NCBI RefSeq assembly: GCF_008923245.1
Contig: NZ_WBOS01000001.1
Coordinates: forward strand, 744,001 to 808,000
Length of the DNA stretch: 64,000 nt
Origin: Cytobacillus depressus
GTDB taxonomy: Bacteria; Bacillota; Bacilli; Bacillales; Cytobacillaceae
Reading direction: 5' to 3'
The number at the start of each line of letters is the position of its first letter. Position 1 is the first letter of the stretch. Below are positions 9,816 through 18,231 of the stretch, piece by piece. The position numbers and the translations under genes were made by a program. The notes beneath the pieces were generated by a model that was not told the DNA's origin, searched no databases, and was given only the letters and a program-made list of their open reading frames with translations.

Positions 9816-10958
9816 CTATGTTGTTAATCGTTTAACGATTTTACTTGTTTCCTCAGCAACTACCTCGATTTGCTCCAAAGTATTAGTAAGCCCAAAGCTA
9901 AACCGAATGGAATTTTGAATCCGTTCATCATCCTTGCCAAACATCGCAACAAGTACATGTGACGGATCAATGGAACCTGCTGTACATGCTGACCCACTCG
10001 AAGCAGCGATGCCTGCTAAATCAAGATTCACTAGCATGGCTTCCACATTCGTTCCGGGAAAGCTTAAGTTTAAAATATGAGGCAATGAAAAATCAAGTGA
10101 TCCGTTTTGAGTAAAGTCCACTTTATTTTCTATCAGCTTTTTAATAAAACTAGACTTGAATTGCTCATATTTTTCTCTTTTTGCTTCCATTTCCTGTTGT
10201 AAGATACGAACCGCTTCTAAAAAACCGGCAATCGAAGGAACATTTTCAGTTCCTGCCCGTCTTTTTCTTTCCTGCTCCCCGCCGAATAAACGTGAAGAAA
10301 GCGTCACATCTTTATTCACATATAAAAAGCCAATCCCTTTTGGCCCATTTATTTTATGAGCGGACACCGACATTAAGTCAATGCTGCTTTCCTTAACATT
10401 TATTTTTTCAAGACCGTATGCTTGAACAGCATCTGTATGGAAGATTGCCTGATGAGAAGCTATAATTTCACCGATTTCTTTAATTGGCTGGATTGTACCG
10501 ACTTCATTGTTGCCATACATGATTGTAACAAGTATCGTATCGTCTCTTAAGGCATGCTTTAAATCAATTAAAGAAATCCTTCCCTCTTGATCAACAGGTA
10601 AATATGTTACATCAAAGCCTTCCTTCTCCAGCTGTTCACAAGTATGAAAAACGGCATGATGTTCTATTTTCGTCGTTATAATATGTTTGCCCTTATGCTG
10701 ATAAGCTTGGGCAATACCAAATATTGCATGATTATCAGCTTCCGTACCGCCGCTTGTAAAAATAATTTCATTTGCTTGGGCTCCAATACTTTGCGCCATT
10801 TCCGCACGAGCTTCATCTATAATATGACGAGCACCACGGCCAAATGAATGGATACTGGATGGATTTCCGAATTCGGTATTCATGACCTCCATCATTTTAT
10901 CAATCACCTTAGGGTGCATAGGAGATGTTGCTGCATGATCAACATATATCCGCTCCAA
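9816..10958 (-). CDS. iscS: Cysteine desulfurase (IscS/NifS class, YrvO-like) partnering MnmA
   Basis: A PLP enzyme that converts cysteine to alanine plus an enzyme-bound persulfide, here most likely for tRNA thiolation by MnmA. PLP lysine is in SAHKINGPKGIGF; the active cysteine is in ASSGSACTAGS near residue 324. The reading frame opens three codons further upstream at a GTG, but AGGTG is placed six bases before a TTG at 10958 and the resulting N-terminus MERIYVDHAATSPM matches the family, so TTG is chosen. It sits downstream of cymR across an array of short direct repeats. A second desulfurase (nifS) lies at 56784. Confidence 0.93.
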   Translation of the reverse strand: MERIYVDHAATSPMHPKVIDKMMEVMNTEFGNPSSIHSFGRGARHIIDEARAEMAQSIGAQANEIIFTSGGTEADNHAIFGIAQAYQHKGKHIITTKIEHHAVFHTCEQLEKEGFDVTYLPVDQEGRISLIDLKHALRDDTILVTIMYGNNEVGTIQPIKEIGEIIASHQAIFHTDAVQAYGLEKINVKESSIDLMSVSAHKINGPKGIGFLYVNKDVTLSSRLFGGEQERKRRAGTENVPSIAGFLEAVRILQQEMEAKREKYEQFKSSFIKKLIENKVDFTQNGSLDFSLPHILNLSFPGTNVEAMLVNLDLAGIAASSGSACTAGSIDPSHVLVAMFGKDDERIQNSIRFSFGLTNTLEQIEVVAEETSKIVKRLTT

Positions 10959-10987
10959 GTCGTTCACCTACTTATACTATTTAAATA

Positions 10988-11096
10988 TATCCGCTAGTTT
11001 TGCTACTTTATCCGCGACTTTTTGGATATATCCGCCACTTGGACTAATTTATCCGCCAGATCTACAATATATCCGCCGCTCATATTATTTATCGCC
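10988..11096 (-). repeat. Six direct repeats of GCGGATA at 20-21 bp period
   Basis: TATCCGC (plus strand) occurs at 10988, 11009, 11029, 11050 and 11070, with a degenerate TATCGCC at 11090. The 20-21 bp period is close to two helical turns. Between the cores the sequence varies. The array fills the whole gap between the cymR stop codon and the iscS ribosome binding site. Similar GCGGATA-type arrays are common between Bacillaceae genes, from memory; no function is assigned. Confidence 0.85.
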
Positions 11097-11515
11097 TAAA
11101 TGTAAAACATATAGCCATCTGTTGTTCCATCATCTGTATAGTTAGCTAAATCTTCAAGTGTTGTATTATCTAACACGTCCTTAACTGCATCACGAATCCT
11201 CATCCAAAGATGTTTCTTCGCAGGTCCTTCATCCTCAATTCCTTCTACTGGACTAATCGGTCCTTCTAAGACACGGATAATGTCCGCAGCTGTTATTTTT
11301 GCTGGTTCATCTCCTAAAATATAGCCTCCATACGCTCCACGAATACTTTTTACTAAACCAGCATTTCTTAAAGGCGCAATAAGCTGCTCTAAATAATGCT
11401 CAGAAAGATCATTTGTTTGGGCTATTAACTTTAACGAAGTTGGCCCTTCACCATGTTTTTTTGCTAATTCGATCATAATCGTTAAGCCATAGCGGCCTTT
11501 CGTCGATATTTTCAT
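11096..11515 (-). CDS. cymR: Rrf2-family cysteine metabolism repressor CymR
   Basis: A DNA-binding repressor of cysteine uptake and synthesis genes in Bacillus that works with CysK as co-repressor. 139 residues. The N-terminal winged helix MKISTKGRYGLTIMIELAKK is diagnostic of the Rrf2 family. It has no cysteine cluster, unlike IscR, which fits CymR. Its ATG overlaps the stop codon of the upstream membrane protein gene (TAATG) behind GAGGTG, implying translational coupling. It is followed by iscS-mnmA, linking cysteine regulation to sulfur transfer. Confidence 0.94.
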   Translation of the reverse strand: MKISTKGRYGLTIMIELAKKHGEGPTSLKLIAQTNDLSEHYLEQLIAPLRNAGLVKSIRGAYGGYILGDEPAKITAADIIRVLEGPISPVEGIEDEGPAKKHLWMRIRDAVKDVLDNTTLEDLANYTDDGTTDGYMFYI

Positions 11516-12195
11516 TAACTTACACCTCTATCTTTTTCATTTAAAGCTAGTTTTGTATGTTTTGACTTTATTTTTGCTAAAAATCTGTCCGTCATTTTCT
11601 GACATTGGGGTAGAGCGATTCCAGCGATTGGTCCTATCGTAACCCCGATAATAACAGTTCCCCAAAAAACCGGACCACCAAGCTGCCAGCCAATGATTAA
11701 TACGACAACCTCCATACAAAACCTGGCATGACTAACTTTCCAGCCTGTTTTTGACGTTAAGGCAATCATTAAACTATCTCTTGGACCTGCTCCAAATTTT
11801 GCAGAAATATAAAAGCCCATCCCGTAGCAACAAATAATTAATCCGCTAGCAAACATAATTATCTTTCCCAAAAGTGAAGTTGGGGTTTGCATAAAGGGAA
11901 GCCATAAATAAAAGTCCATAAACAGGCCAAATAAAACCATATTTAAGAAAGCACCAATTTTAGGGAACTCCTTCAAAATAACTGATGACGCGACCAAAAT
12001 TGCAATTCCAACAATAATGGTCCATGTGCCAATGGTCAGCCCTAACTTGTAATATAATCCTACATGTAAAACATCCCACGGGGTTGCACCTAAATCAGCA
12101 AGAATTAGCAGTACAGCCCCGAGAGTCATTACGAGCAATCCAACTATAAAAACAATGAATCTTGGACCTATTTGGTTCCCTTTTATCTTATTCAT
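11515..12195 (-). CDS. YczE/YyaS/YitT-type integral membrane protein
   Basis: 226 residues with about six hydrophobic segments and the conserved LGATPWDVLHVGL and FGAGPRDSLMIAL motifs, one in each half, that define the COG2364 (YczE) group. The duplicated motif suggests an internal repeat architecture. Function is not established for most members; YczE in B. subtilis is needed for surfactin-related traits. It is the first gene of the unit leading into cymR and overlaps it by one base. The 3' end is hydrophilic and basic. Confidence 0.85.
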   Translation of the reverse strand: MNKIKGNQIGPRFIVFIVGLLVMTLGAVLLILADLGATPWDVLHVGLYYKLGLTIGTWTIIVGIAILVASSVILKEFPKIGAFLNMVLFGLFMDFYLWLPFMQTPTSLLGKIIMFASGLIICCYGMGFYISAKFGAGPRDSLMIALTSKTGWKVSHARFCMEVVVLIIGWQLGGPVFWGTVIIGVTIGPIAGIALPQCQKMTDRFLAKIKSKHTKLALNEKDRGVS

Positions 12196-12252
12196 TTGCC
12201 CATTTCTCCTCGAGTGGAAAGCTTATTCACAGTATTTATATAGACTTTTGTA

Positions 12253-12261
12253 ATTATAGCA
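12253..12261 (-). promoter_or_regulatory. Extended -10 promoter for the YczE-like/cymR/iscS/mnmA unit
   Basis: The minus strand reads TGCTATAAT, an extended -10 element, about 55 bp upstream of the membrane protein start. A TTGACA further upstream (near 12284-12289) is too far for this -10, but could serve an overlapping TATATG element at 18 bp. Confidence 0.5.
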
Positions 12262-12359
12262 TATATAAAAGTGATAATCATTTTGTCAATCCTAATAATA
12301 TGGTATGTTTAATATTATTGTGCCGGCTATTGTTGCCTTAAAGATTTGGAGTGAGACAT

Positions 12360-13625
12360 ATGAATATTAAGCCATTAGCATTCCGAATGCGGCCGAGAAC
12401 GATCGAAGAAATCATTGGGCAAGAGCATCTTGTAGCGGACGGGAAAATTATTAATCGGATGGTCAAAGCAAAGCAGCTGTCTTCAATGATTTTATATGGT
12501 CCGCCTGGAATCGGAAAAACATCGATTGCTAGTGCTATTGCAGGGAGTACTCGCTATGCCTTTCGGAATTTAAATGCGGTGACGAATAATAAAAAGGATA
12601 TGGAGATTGTAGCTGCCGAAGCAAAAATGTCTGGCAAGGTGATCCTTCTTCTAGATGAAGTACATCGGTTAGATAAAGGAAAACAGGATTTCCTGCTGCC
12701 CTTTTTAGAAAATGGTATGATTACTTTAATTGGGGCGACAACAAGCAATCCTTACCACGCTATTAACCCTGCAATCCGCAGCCGCTGTCAAATTTTTGAA
12801 TTAAAGCCTTTATCGGTTGAAAATATTAAAGTAGCACTACTTAGAGCCATTGAAGATAAGGAACGTGGATTAGGAGAAAAGAATATTCAGTTAACAGATG
12901 AAGCCTTAACTCATTTTGCCACAGCCTCAAATGGAGATGTAAGAAGCTCCTTAAACGCTTTAGAATTAGCCGTTTTATCAACGGAGCCGAATGAAGAGAA
13001 TATTATTCAAATCGATTTAGCGGCAGCTGAAGAATGCATGCAGCGAAAAAGCTTAACACATGATAAAGACGGGGACGCGCACTATGATGTTCTTTCCGCC
13101 TTTCAAAAGTCCATTCGAGGAAGCGATGTCAATGCAGCTCTCCATTATTTAGGAAGATTAATTGAAGCAGGGGATCTTCAAAGCATAAGCAGGCGTTTAT
13201 TAGTAATCGCCTATGAAGATATCGGCCTTGCTTCGCCTCAGGCGGGGGCTAGAACTTTGGCAGCGATTGAAACGGCAGAAAGAGTCGGTTTCCCTGAGGC
13301 AAGAATCCCACTTGCCAATGCAGTTATTGAGCTATGCCTGTCTCCAAAATCAAACTCAGCCATTTTGGCTATTGATTCTGCCCTTGCCGACATTAAGCAA
13401 GGGATGAGTGGAGAAGTTCCAGATCATTTAAAAGATGCGCATTATAAAGGAGCAAAAGAGCTTGGTAGAGGGATTGACTACAAATATCCCCATTATTATG
13501 AGGGTGGCTGGGTAAAACAGCAATACCTTCCTAATAAAATCAAAAACAAAGTATACTATCAACCTAAGAAAACAGGTAAATTCGAGCAAGCTCTAGCTTC
13601 GATTTATTCGAATTTGCATAAATAA
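12360..13625 (+). CDS. rarA: Replication-associated recombination protein RarA (MgsA)
   Basis: An AAA+ ATPase that acts at stalled replication forks and interacts with SSB. Walker A GPPGIGKTS is near residue 50, Walker B LLLDEVHRLDK near 100, and the C-terminal tetramerisation domain contains EDIGLASPQAG and the YPHYYEGGWVKQQYLP ending typical of MgsA/RarA. The frame is open from a GTG at 12351, but that codon is part of the GGAGTGA ribosome binding site, so the ATG at 12360 is the start (421 residues). It is transcribed divergently from the YczE-like gene and ends in a strong bidirectional terminator. Confidence 0.96.
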   Translation: MNIKPLAFRMRPRTIEEIIGQEHLVADGKIINRMVKAKQLSSMILYGPPGIGKTSIASAIAGSTRYAFRNLNAVTNNKKDMEIVAAEAKMSGKVILLLDEVHRLDKGKQDFLLPFLENGMITLIGATTSNPYHAINPAIRSRCQIFELKPLSVENIKVALLRAIEDKERGLGEKNIQLTDEALTHFATASNGDVRSSLNALELAVLSTEPNEENIIQIDLAAAEECMQRKSLTHDKDGDAHYDVLSAFQKSIRGSDVNAALHYLGRLIEAGDLQSISRRLLVIAYEDIGLASPQAGARTLAAIETAERVGFPEARIPLANAVIELCLSPKSNSAILAIDSALADIKQGMSGEVPDHLKDAHYKGAKELGRGIDYKYPHYYEGGWVKQQYLPNKIKNKVYYQPKKTGKFEQALASIYSNLHK

Positions 13626-13672
13626 ATGCACAGAAGAAATCGCTTAAATGGTGATTTCTTCTGTGCATTTTC
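13626..13672. terminator. Bidirectional terminator between rarA and the ABC operon
   Basis: A perfect 16-bp stem (13626-13641 with 13653-13668) starting ATGCACAGAAG, with A and T tracts on either side. It serves rarA and the convergent ABC transporter operon. Confidence 0.92.
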
Positions 13673-13676
13673 GTTA

Positions 13677-14636
13677 TTATGCCGCTACATCCCTCTTCTT
13701 AAATACATAGAAAGCAACCGTTTGAAACAAAAGGAAGTATATGATTAACATAATGACCGAAAAGCCCAATGTCATCCCGGCTACGATCGGTGTTCCCTCA
13801 AAATATTGCAGTAAATCCGTATTGGCAAACAAAATATATTTTGCCCACACATATTTCATGGAAATCAATCTTGTCACCTGTTCCCCCATAAATAAAAGGA
13901 AGATCGATAATCCAATTGCCAGTGAACTATTTCTAAATGCTGATGAAATCATAAAAGCCATGGTCGCTAGCATCAACATATTAATTGATTTTAAACCGTA
14001 AATATTAATTAAATGAACAAACATACTTTGCTCGTGAACTTTTCCATTAAAATAATATAAGTGAGTGGTCGACTGCTCAGGCATGCCAAAAAGGATGCCT
14101 CCTAGCGCTGCAGAATAAACAAATAACAGAACAAGCAAGAATAAACCGAATAGGAGAACCGTAATATATTTTGACAATAAAATTTTTCCTCTTTTGATTG
14201 GCCTGATTAATAATAGTTTGATTGTTCCCCAGTTAAATTCACTTGCTACAATTCCCGCTGCAATAATAATTGTAAATAATCCAATAAAATCAATGGAAAA
14301 CGAAGTATCATTAACAAATCCCCAAATCGAATATTCTTCATTTGGCGAAATATTATGTTCAATTCGATACGTATTGAGGGCTATGTTTCTTTCATTATGG
14401 TTTATTATTTCATAAGAGGCGGATGTCCCCATTTCCTGTAGCTGTTTTTTGTACTCCTCGTTTTGCGTTTGAAGTCCCCTTTTCCATTCAGAATTGTCAG
14501 GGAGAGCCCCTCTCGTTTCCTGATATTTTATAAATCCGCCTGCAATCGTCGTGACTAGTATCAGGATACCAATCATTACAAACGTACCTGGTCGCTTAAA
14601 TATTTTCATTAATTCATTTTGTATGAGCCTAAACAT
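13677..14636 (-). CDS. ABC transporter permease (ABC-2 type)
   Basis: About 319 residues. A membrane anchor is near residues 20-40, followed by a long extracytoplasmic loop and then five more hydrophobic segments (about residues 100-315), as in ABC-2/NosY-BcrB permeases. AFNWGTIKLLLIRPIKRGKILLSK-like sequence is the typical cytoplasmic coupling motif. It overlaps the ATPase gene before it by 8 bp and is the last gene of the five-gene operon. Start at 14636, nine bases after AGGAGG; an ATG two codons upstream is too close to that site. The substrate is unknown; the BcrA-like partner suggests a peptide or antibiotic. Confidence 0.85.
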   Translation of the reverse strand: MFRLIQNELMKIFKRPGTFVMIGILILVTTIAGGFIKYQETRGALPDNSEWKRGLQTQNEEYKKQLQEMGTSASYEIINHNERNIALNTYRIEHNISPNEEYSIWGFVNDTSFSIDFIGLFTIIIAAGIVASEFNWGTIKLLLIRPIKRGKILLSKYITVLLFGLFLLVLLFVYSAALGGILFGMPEQSTTHLYYFNGKVHEQSMFVHLINIYGLKSINMLMLATMAFMISSAFRNSSLAIGLSIFLLFMGEQVTRLISMKYVWAKYILFANTDLLQYFEGTPIVAGMTLGFSVIMLIIYFLLFQTVAFYVFKKRDVAA

Positions 14637-15552
14637 GTTCATGCCCCTCCTGTGCAGTCACTTCGAGGAAGCGATCTTCCAATGTTTTCGTTATCTCATT
14701 AATGCCATAAATTGAAATCCCTTTATGAACGAATTCCTTAATTACAATCGGTATCTCTTCTCTTTTTAACGGAACTGATACACCATATTCAGCTAACTGC
14801 ACATGAACATTCGGAAAAACTGTTTTTAATACATTAATTGCTTGTTCTACCCCATCAACTTCAATTTCATAAACCTTCTCATTTCCTTGTACAAAATCAC
14901 TAATAAGCTGAACATCAACAAGCTTTCCTTTTTGGATAATTCCGATGCGGTCACACATCATTTCCATTTCAGATAATAAGTGACTGGAAACGATAACCGC
15001 CATATCTTTCTCCCGCGCAAGCATTCTTAAATGATCCCGAATTTCGCGAATTCCTGCTGGATCTAATCCATTTGTAGGTTCATCAAGAATTAATACTTTT
15101 GGATCATGAAGGAGACATTGTGCAAGCCCAAGTCTTTGTCTCATACCAAGGGAATAGGTTTTCACCTTATCATGAATTCTTTCTGTAAGACCAACCAGCT
15201 CCACAGTTTCGTCTATTTTACTCTTCGAAATGCCGCCTGACATTCTCGCATAATGAAGAAGATTTTGATAGCCGTTCATAAACTTATACATTTCGGGATT
15301 TTCAACGATAGCTCCAACATGGGTAATAGCTTTTTCAAAATCCGTCTTTATGCTATGACCAAGGATTTTTATATCACCAGAAGTCATCCCGATCAACCCA
15401 ACAATCATCCGTATCGTCGTTGTCTTTCCGGCCCCATTCGGTCCAAGAAAACCGAACACTTCCCCTTTATTCACATTAAAACTCAAAGAATCAATAATCG
15501 TTCTTCCCTTTATCACTTTTGATACATTTTGAATTTCGACAATGGCGCCCAT
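14629..15552 (-). CDS. ABC transporter ATP-binding protein, BcrA-like
   Basis: About 307 residues. Walker A GPNGAGKTTT is near residue 40, the signature YSLGMRQRLGLAQ near 135, Walker B VLILDEPTNGLDP near 155 and the H-loop SSHLLSEME near 190. The C-terminal extension of about 90 residues is typical of bacitracin/lantibiotic-type exporters (BcrA, drug ABC group). Start chosen at ATG 15552 behind GAGAGGAG; an ATG at 15567 overlaps the previous stop codon. It partners the permease that follows. Confidence 0.88.
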   Translation of the reverse strand: MGAIVEIQNVSKVIKGRTIIDSLSFNVNKGEVFGFLGPNGAGKTTTIRMIVGLIGMTSGDIKILGHSIKTDFEKAITHVGAIVENPEMYKFMNGYQNLLHYARMSGGISKSKIDETVELVGLTERIHDKVKTYSLGMRQRLGLAQCLLHDPKVLILDEPTNGLDPAGIREIRDHLRMLAREKDMAVIVSSHLLSEMEMMCDRIGIIQKGKLVDVQLISDFVQGNEKVYEIEVDGVEQAINVLKTVFPNVHVQLAEYGVSVPLKREEIPIVIKEFVHKGISIYGINEITKTLEDRFLEVTAQEGHEHV

Positions 15553-15563
15553 TTTTTCTCCTC

Positions 15564-16262
15564 TCATTCTTTAAAAGTCTGTTTCAACCATTCAATGATA
15601 GAAAGACCTCTTGTTTCTCTTAGATCCTCTACTTGATGACGTTCAATTATTCTTCCATTTTGTATAGCAAGGACTTCGTCAAGCAGTGGCTCAATTTCAT
15701 CAATTTCGTGTGTTGCAATAATGACAATTTGATTTTCAAAATCTATATAAGTCAGTAATCCCTTCACGATCGAGTCTCTGACCATTGGATCTAGACCAGA
15801 AAATGGCTCATCCAAAAGCAATACGGATGCTTCTCTTGCTAGGGCAAGAACTAGTTTTAACCGCCCACGATTTCCTTTTGATAATTGCTTAATCTTTTTA
15901 TCAGGATCTAATTTCATGAATTGAAGTAATTCCTTTGCACGGTCCATGCGAAAATCTTGAAATTGTGAAGCATAAAAACTTATCATATCCTTGACCTTAA
16001 AAGTCTGATAAAACATATCAAGTTCTGTTAAATAAGCTACATCAGCTGCTATTTTTCGGTCAGCCGTTCTGCCATTAACCATTACTTTTCCAGAAGTAGG
16101 ATGGGTTAGACCAGCGATTAGTTTCAAGGTTGTTGATTTCCCACTTCCATTCGGTCCAAGTAAACCGTATATTTTCCCTGTTTCAAGTGTAAAGGAAACA
16201 TCATCTAAACCAACTTCACGGCCGTATTTTTTCAATACATTCTGGAATTCAATCATTCCCAT
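15564..16262 (-). CDS. ABC transporter ATP-binding protein, YtrB-like
   Basis: 232 residues, one nucleotide-binding domain. Walker [10 protein letters not shown] is near residue 37, Walker [14 protein letters not shown] near 150. The signature region reads [17 protein letters not shown], with LSKGN in place of LSGGQ, as seen in YtrB-type proteins. It overlaps the GntR gene upstream by 14 bp and abuts the second ATPase. It probably pairs with the membrane protein at 16637, giving two transporters in one operon. Confidence 0.87.
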   Translation of the reverse strand: MGMIEFQNVLKKYGREVGLDDVSFTLETGKIYGLLGPNGSGKSTTLKLIAGLTHPTSGKVMVNGRTADRKIAADVAYLTELDMFYQTFKVKDMISFYASQFQDFRMDRAKELLQFMKLDPDKKIKQLSKGNRGRLKLVLALAREASVLLLDEPFSGLDPMVRDSIVKGLLTYIDFENQIVIIATHEIDEIEPLLDEVLAIQNGRIIERHQVEDLRETRGLSIIEWLKQTFKE

Positions 16263-16632
16263 CCACTCGCTTTCCTTTTATATAAGACTCCAGGCCAGAA
16301 ATCATTTCTTCTTCTGAAAAGCCAAGCTCCTTCATGTTATTAAAAAAGGCTTCAATTACTTCCATTTGCAGCTTTACCTTTAACTCTTTAATCAGGTCGA
16401 TATTTTCTGTTACAAAAGTTCCTTGGCCTCGTTTCGTTTCCACGATTTCCATCCTCTCCAATTCACTATAAGTTCGCTGAATCGTATTTGGATTAACCCC
16501 CGATTGGATCGCCATTTCTCGCACAGAAGGAAGCTTGTTGCCAGGCATTAAATCTCCTCTAATAATTTGCTGATTAATTTTATCAACGATTTGCATATAT
16601 ATTGGCTTCGACGCTTGGAATTCTTCTCCCAT
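16249..16632 (-). CDS. GntR-family transcriptional regulator, YtrA subfamily
   Basis: About 127 residues. The winged [24 protein letters not shown]...LPSVREMA...NPNTIQRTY is followed by only a short C-terminal tail (about 50 residues), the hallmark of the YtrA subfamily. It probably represses its own operon through the inverted repeat at 17441-17474, which overlaps the promoter. It is unusual in being the second gene; in B. subtilis ytrABCDEF the regulator is first. Start at ATG 16632, seven bases after GAGGTG. Confidence 0.9.
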   Translation of the reverse strand: MGEEFQASKPIYMQIVDKINQQIIRGDLMPGNKLPSVREMAIQSGVNPNTIQRTYSELERMEIVETKRGQGTFVTENIDLIKELKVKLQMEVIEAFFNNMKELGFSEEEMISGLESYIKGKRVDGND

Positions 16633-16636
16633 CACA

Positions 16637-17419
16637 CTACACCTCTACTTTCCGCTCTAGAAGCCATACTGCGATATAAAAAACAATAATTGCAATACCA
16701 GCGAAAATAAGCAGACTCATAGTTGGTATTTTCGTTACATCATGAAATCCTATTGAGGAATTTCCTGCATTGAATTGCATCGGATTCTTTTGATTTAGAT
16801 GAATGACGCCAATATTGATTATTTTTTTGTAAAGAGGCAGTTTTTCAAGGGAGGTTCCTATTATTTGAAGTACATTCCAGATGATAATTAATATTGGCCA
16901 ACGGAATTTTTTCAGTACAGGGACACTTTTTAATGAATGATACAATGACCAATAAAATAACACCCAAATCCCAAGATATATTGAGAAAGAAGCAATTCCA
17001 GCACTAGTTAGGAGCAGATTAGGAACGAATCCACCAGTAAACCGAATGAAATGATCTGATTGAATCGAGAATAATAATTGCCATTTCGTTACCAACATAG
17101 AAAACAAAATAGAAATTAGGAAAAAGACAAATCCCGCTGCCAATTTGGCAAGTAAAAGCTTTGTGCCACTATTTGGATTATGGAGCCAAAGCTGTGTCTG
17201 TCCTTCTATATTTAGAGAAGTTAGTAAGTATGCAGGTAAATAAAAGGCATGGATAAAAAAAACAACGTAAGACATGATCATCGGAATGATCGGTTCATTG
17301 AAATATCCTGCTAAACCGATTCCTGTTAAATAAGCAATGATTTGCAAAGCAATCCCGGTTAAAAACCAATTTTTAGTCAATTTAATTTCCTTTTGCAATA
17401 GTCCTTTAAATGCTTCCAC
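16637..17419 (-). CDS. ABC-2-like integral membrane protein, first gene of the GntR operon
   Basis: 260 residues with about six hydrophobic segments (near 20-65, 85-110, 130-160, 170-190 and 230-255), a short soluble section and a basic C-terminal tail (LLERKVEV). No ATPase motifs. It resembles permease components of YtrC/YtrD type in length and pattern, but I do not assign a substrate. GTG start behind AGGAGGGGC. It leads the operon directly downstream of the operator and ends 4 bp before the regulator start. Confidence 0.7.
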   Translation of the reverse strand: MEAFKGLLQKEIKLTKNWFLTGIALQIIAYLTGIGLAGYFNEPIIPMIMSYVVFFIHAFYLPAYLLTSLNIEGQTQLWLHNPNSGTKLLLAKLAAGFVFFLISILFSMLVTKWQLLFSIQSDHFIRFTGGFVPNLLLTSAGIASFSIYLGIWVLFYWSLYHSLKSVPVLKKFRWPILIIIWNVLQIIGTSLEKLPLYKKIINIGVIHLNQKNPMQFNAGNSSIGFHDVTKIPTMSLLIFAGIAIIVFYIAVWLLERKVEV

Positions 17420-17440
17420 ATTTGCCCCTCCTATTCAGGT

Positions 17441-17489
17441 GTTACAGTGTTCTAGCCAAATAGTACACTGGTACAAAGAGGTTAGTCAA
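17441..17489 (-). promoter_or_regulatory. Promoter and GntR/YtrA-type operator of the ABC operon
   Basis: Inverted repeat with arms GTTACAGTGTTCTA (17441-17454) and TAGTACACTGGTAC (17461-17474) around a 6-bp spacer, with 11 of 14 positions symmetrical. The AGTGT-N-ACACT core fits the YtrA subfamily. It overlaps the -10 (TACTAT, minus strand, 17460-17465) of a promoter whose -35 is TTGACT (17484-17489) at 18 bp. Binding would block transcription. Confidence 0.78.
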
Positions 17490-17531
17490 GACTTTTTACA
17501 ATTTTTTAGAAAAAATAGGCTATACAGTACG

Positions 17532-17768
17532 AAAAGTGAAAACGCCTCAATCACCCCCGACAAGCATAAGACGGCCCACTCGGAAAGGGGTTCTTTACCT
17601 TTCTGGGTGGATTGGCTTATGACCTCGAGGTCGACAAAAACGCGACGTCCTCCCGAAAGCTACACTTTTGTCATGCGATGTGTCACTGTCGAAGTCTTCC
17701 TTGTCCTGTCGCATTGTCGACACTAGTACAACCTGTACGTTGGGAGTAGCCGCTGGAGCTAGACAATA
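17532..17768 (+). repeat. Intergenic repeat family A, long form, copy 2
   Basis: Has the same GAAAACGCC...CCCCCGACAAGC beginning and CCGCTGGAGCTAGACA end as the other copies, plus a central block (about 17628-17740) running from CCTCGAGGTCGAC through the AAAGCTACACTTTTG hairpin to GTCGACACTAGTAC. No ORF of its own. It lies between the ABC operon promoter and the IS3 element. Confidence 0.88.
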
Positions 17769-17869
17769 AAAAAAGCCCAGCATTTGATATTATCCCCTTT
17801 AAGTAGACAGTGTAAAAAGCCCATGATTTAATCACGGATGCTACACTACTACTTGGAGGGGATTTTTCT

Positions 17870-18211
17870 ATGGCAAAAAAAGGACAAACCTTTAAACACT
17901 ATACAGAAGATTTTAAGTTGAAAGCAGTCGAGATGTATTTGAATGGTGATGGTAGCTACAAATCCTTGTCTAAACAACTAGGGTTAAAAAGTTCTACTCA
18001 GTTAAAGAGTTGGGTAAAGAAATATGAAGAAGGCGGTAGTCTAGTTGATAAAAGAGGGAAAATGTCATCTTTAGATAATCCTCTTATGGGTAGACCCAAA
18101 ACAAAATTTCAAAGTGTAGTGGAAGAACGAGATTACTACAAGGCGCAGGTTGAATATTTAAAAAAGCGCTATCCAAATCTACACGGGGTGGTGAAATCAA
18201 GAAATCAGTAA
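17870..18211 (+). CDS. IS3-family OrfA (transposase helix-turn-helix subunit)
   Basis: 113 residues. The HTH region YTEDFKLKAVEMYLNGDGSY...LGLKSSTQLKSWVKKYEEGG is the IS150-type end-binding domain, followed by a leucine-zipper-like C-terminal region (VVEERDYYKAQVEYLKKRYP). Start ATG behind TTGGAGGGG. About 87% of the frame is read before the slippage site at 18160; ribosomes that slip produce the OrfAB transposase, while those that do not end at the TAA at 18211. Confidence 0.93.
   Translation: MAKKGQTFKHYTEDFKLKAVEMYLNGDGSYKSLSKQLGLKSSTQLKSWVKKYEEGGSLVDKRGKMSSLDNPLMGRPKTKFQSVVEERDYYKAQVEYLKKRYPNLHGVVKSRNQ
18160..18166 (+). other. Programmed -1 frameshift heptamer A-AAA-AAG
   Basis: AAAAAAG is positioned in the OrfA frame so that AAA (18161-18163) and AAG (18164-18166) are the zero-frame codons. 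Slipping by -1 enters the frame that is open through to OrfB without a stop, giving an OrfAB fusion of about 396 residues. This is the standard expression mode of IS3 elements. Confidence 0.85.
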
Positions 18212-18231
18212 GGTTCGAGATTATTAATAAA

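Noticed and set aside
10988..11096. Possible CRISPR array
   Set aside because: Core repeats are only about 7 bp, degenerate, and the intervening sequences are 13-14 bp; no cas genes are present.
12351..12359. GTG start for rarA
   Set aside because: The GTG is part of the GGAGTGA ribosome binding site of the ATG at 12360.
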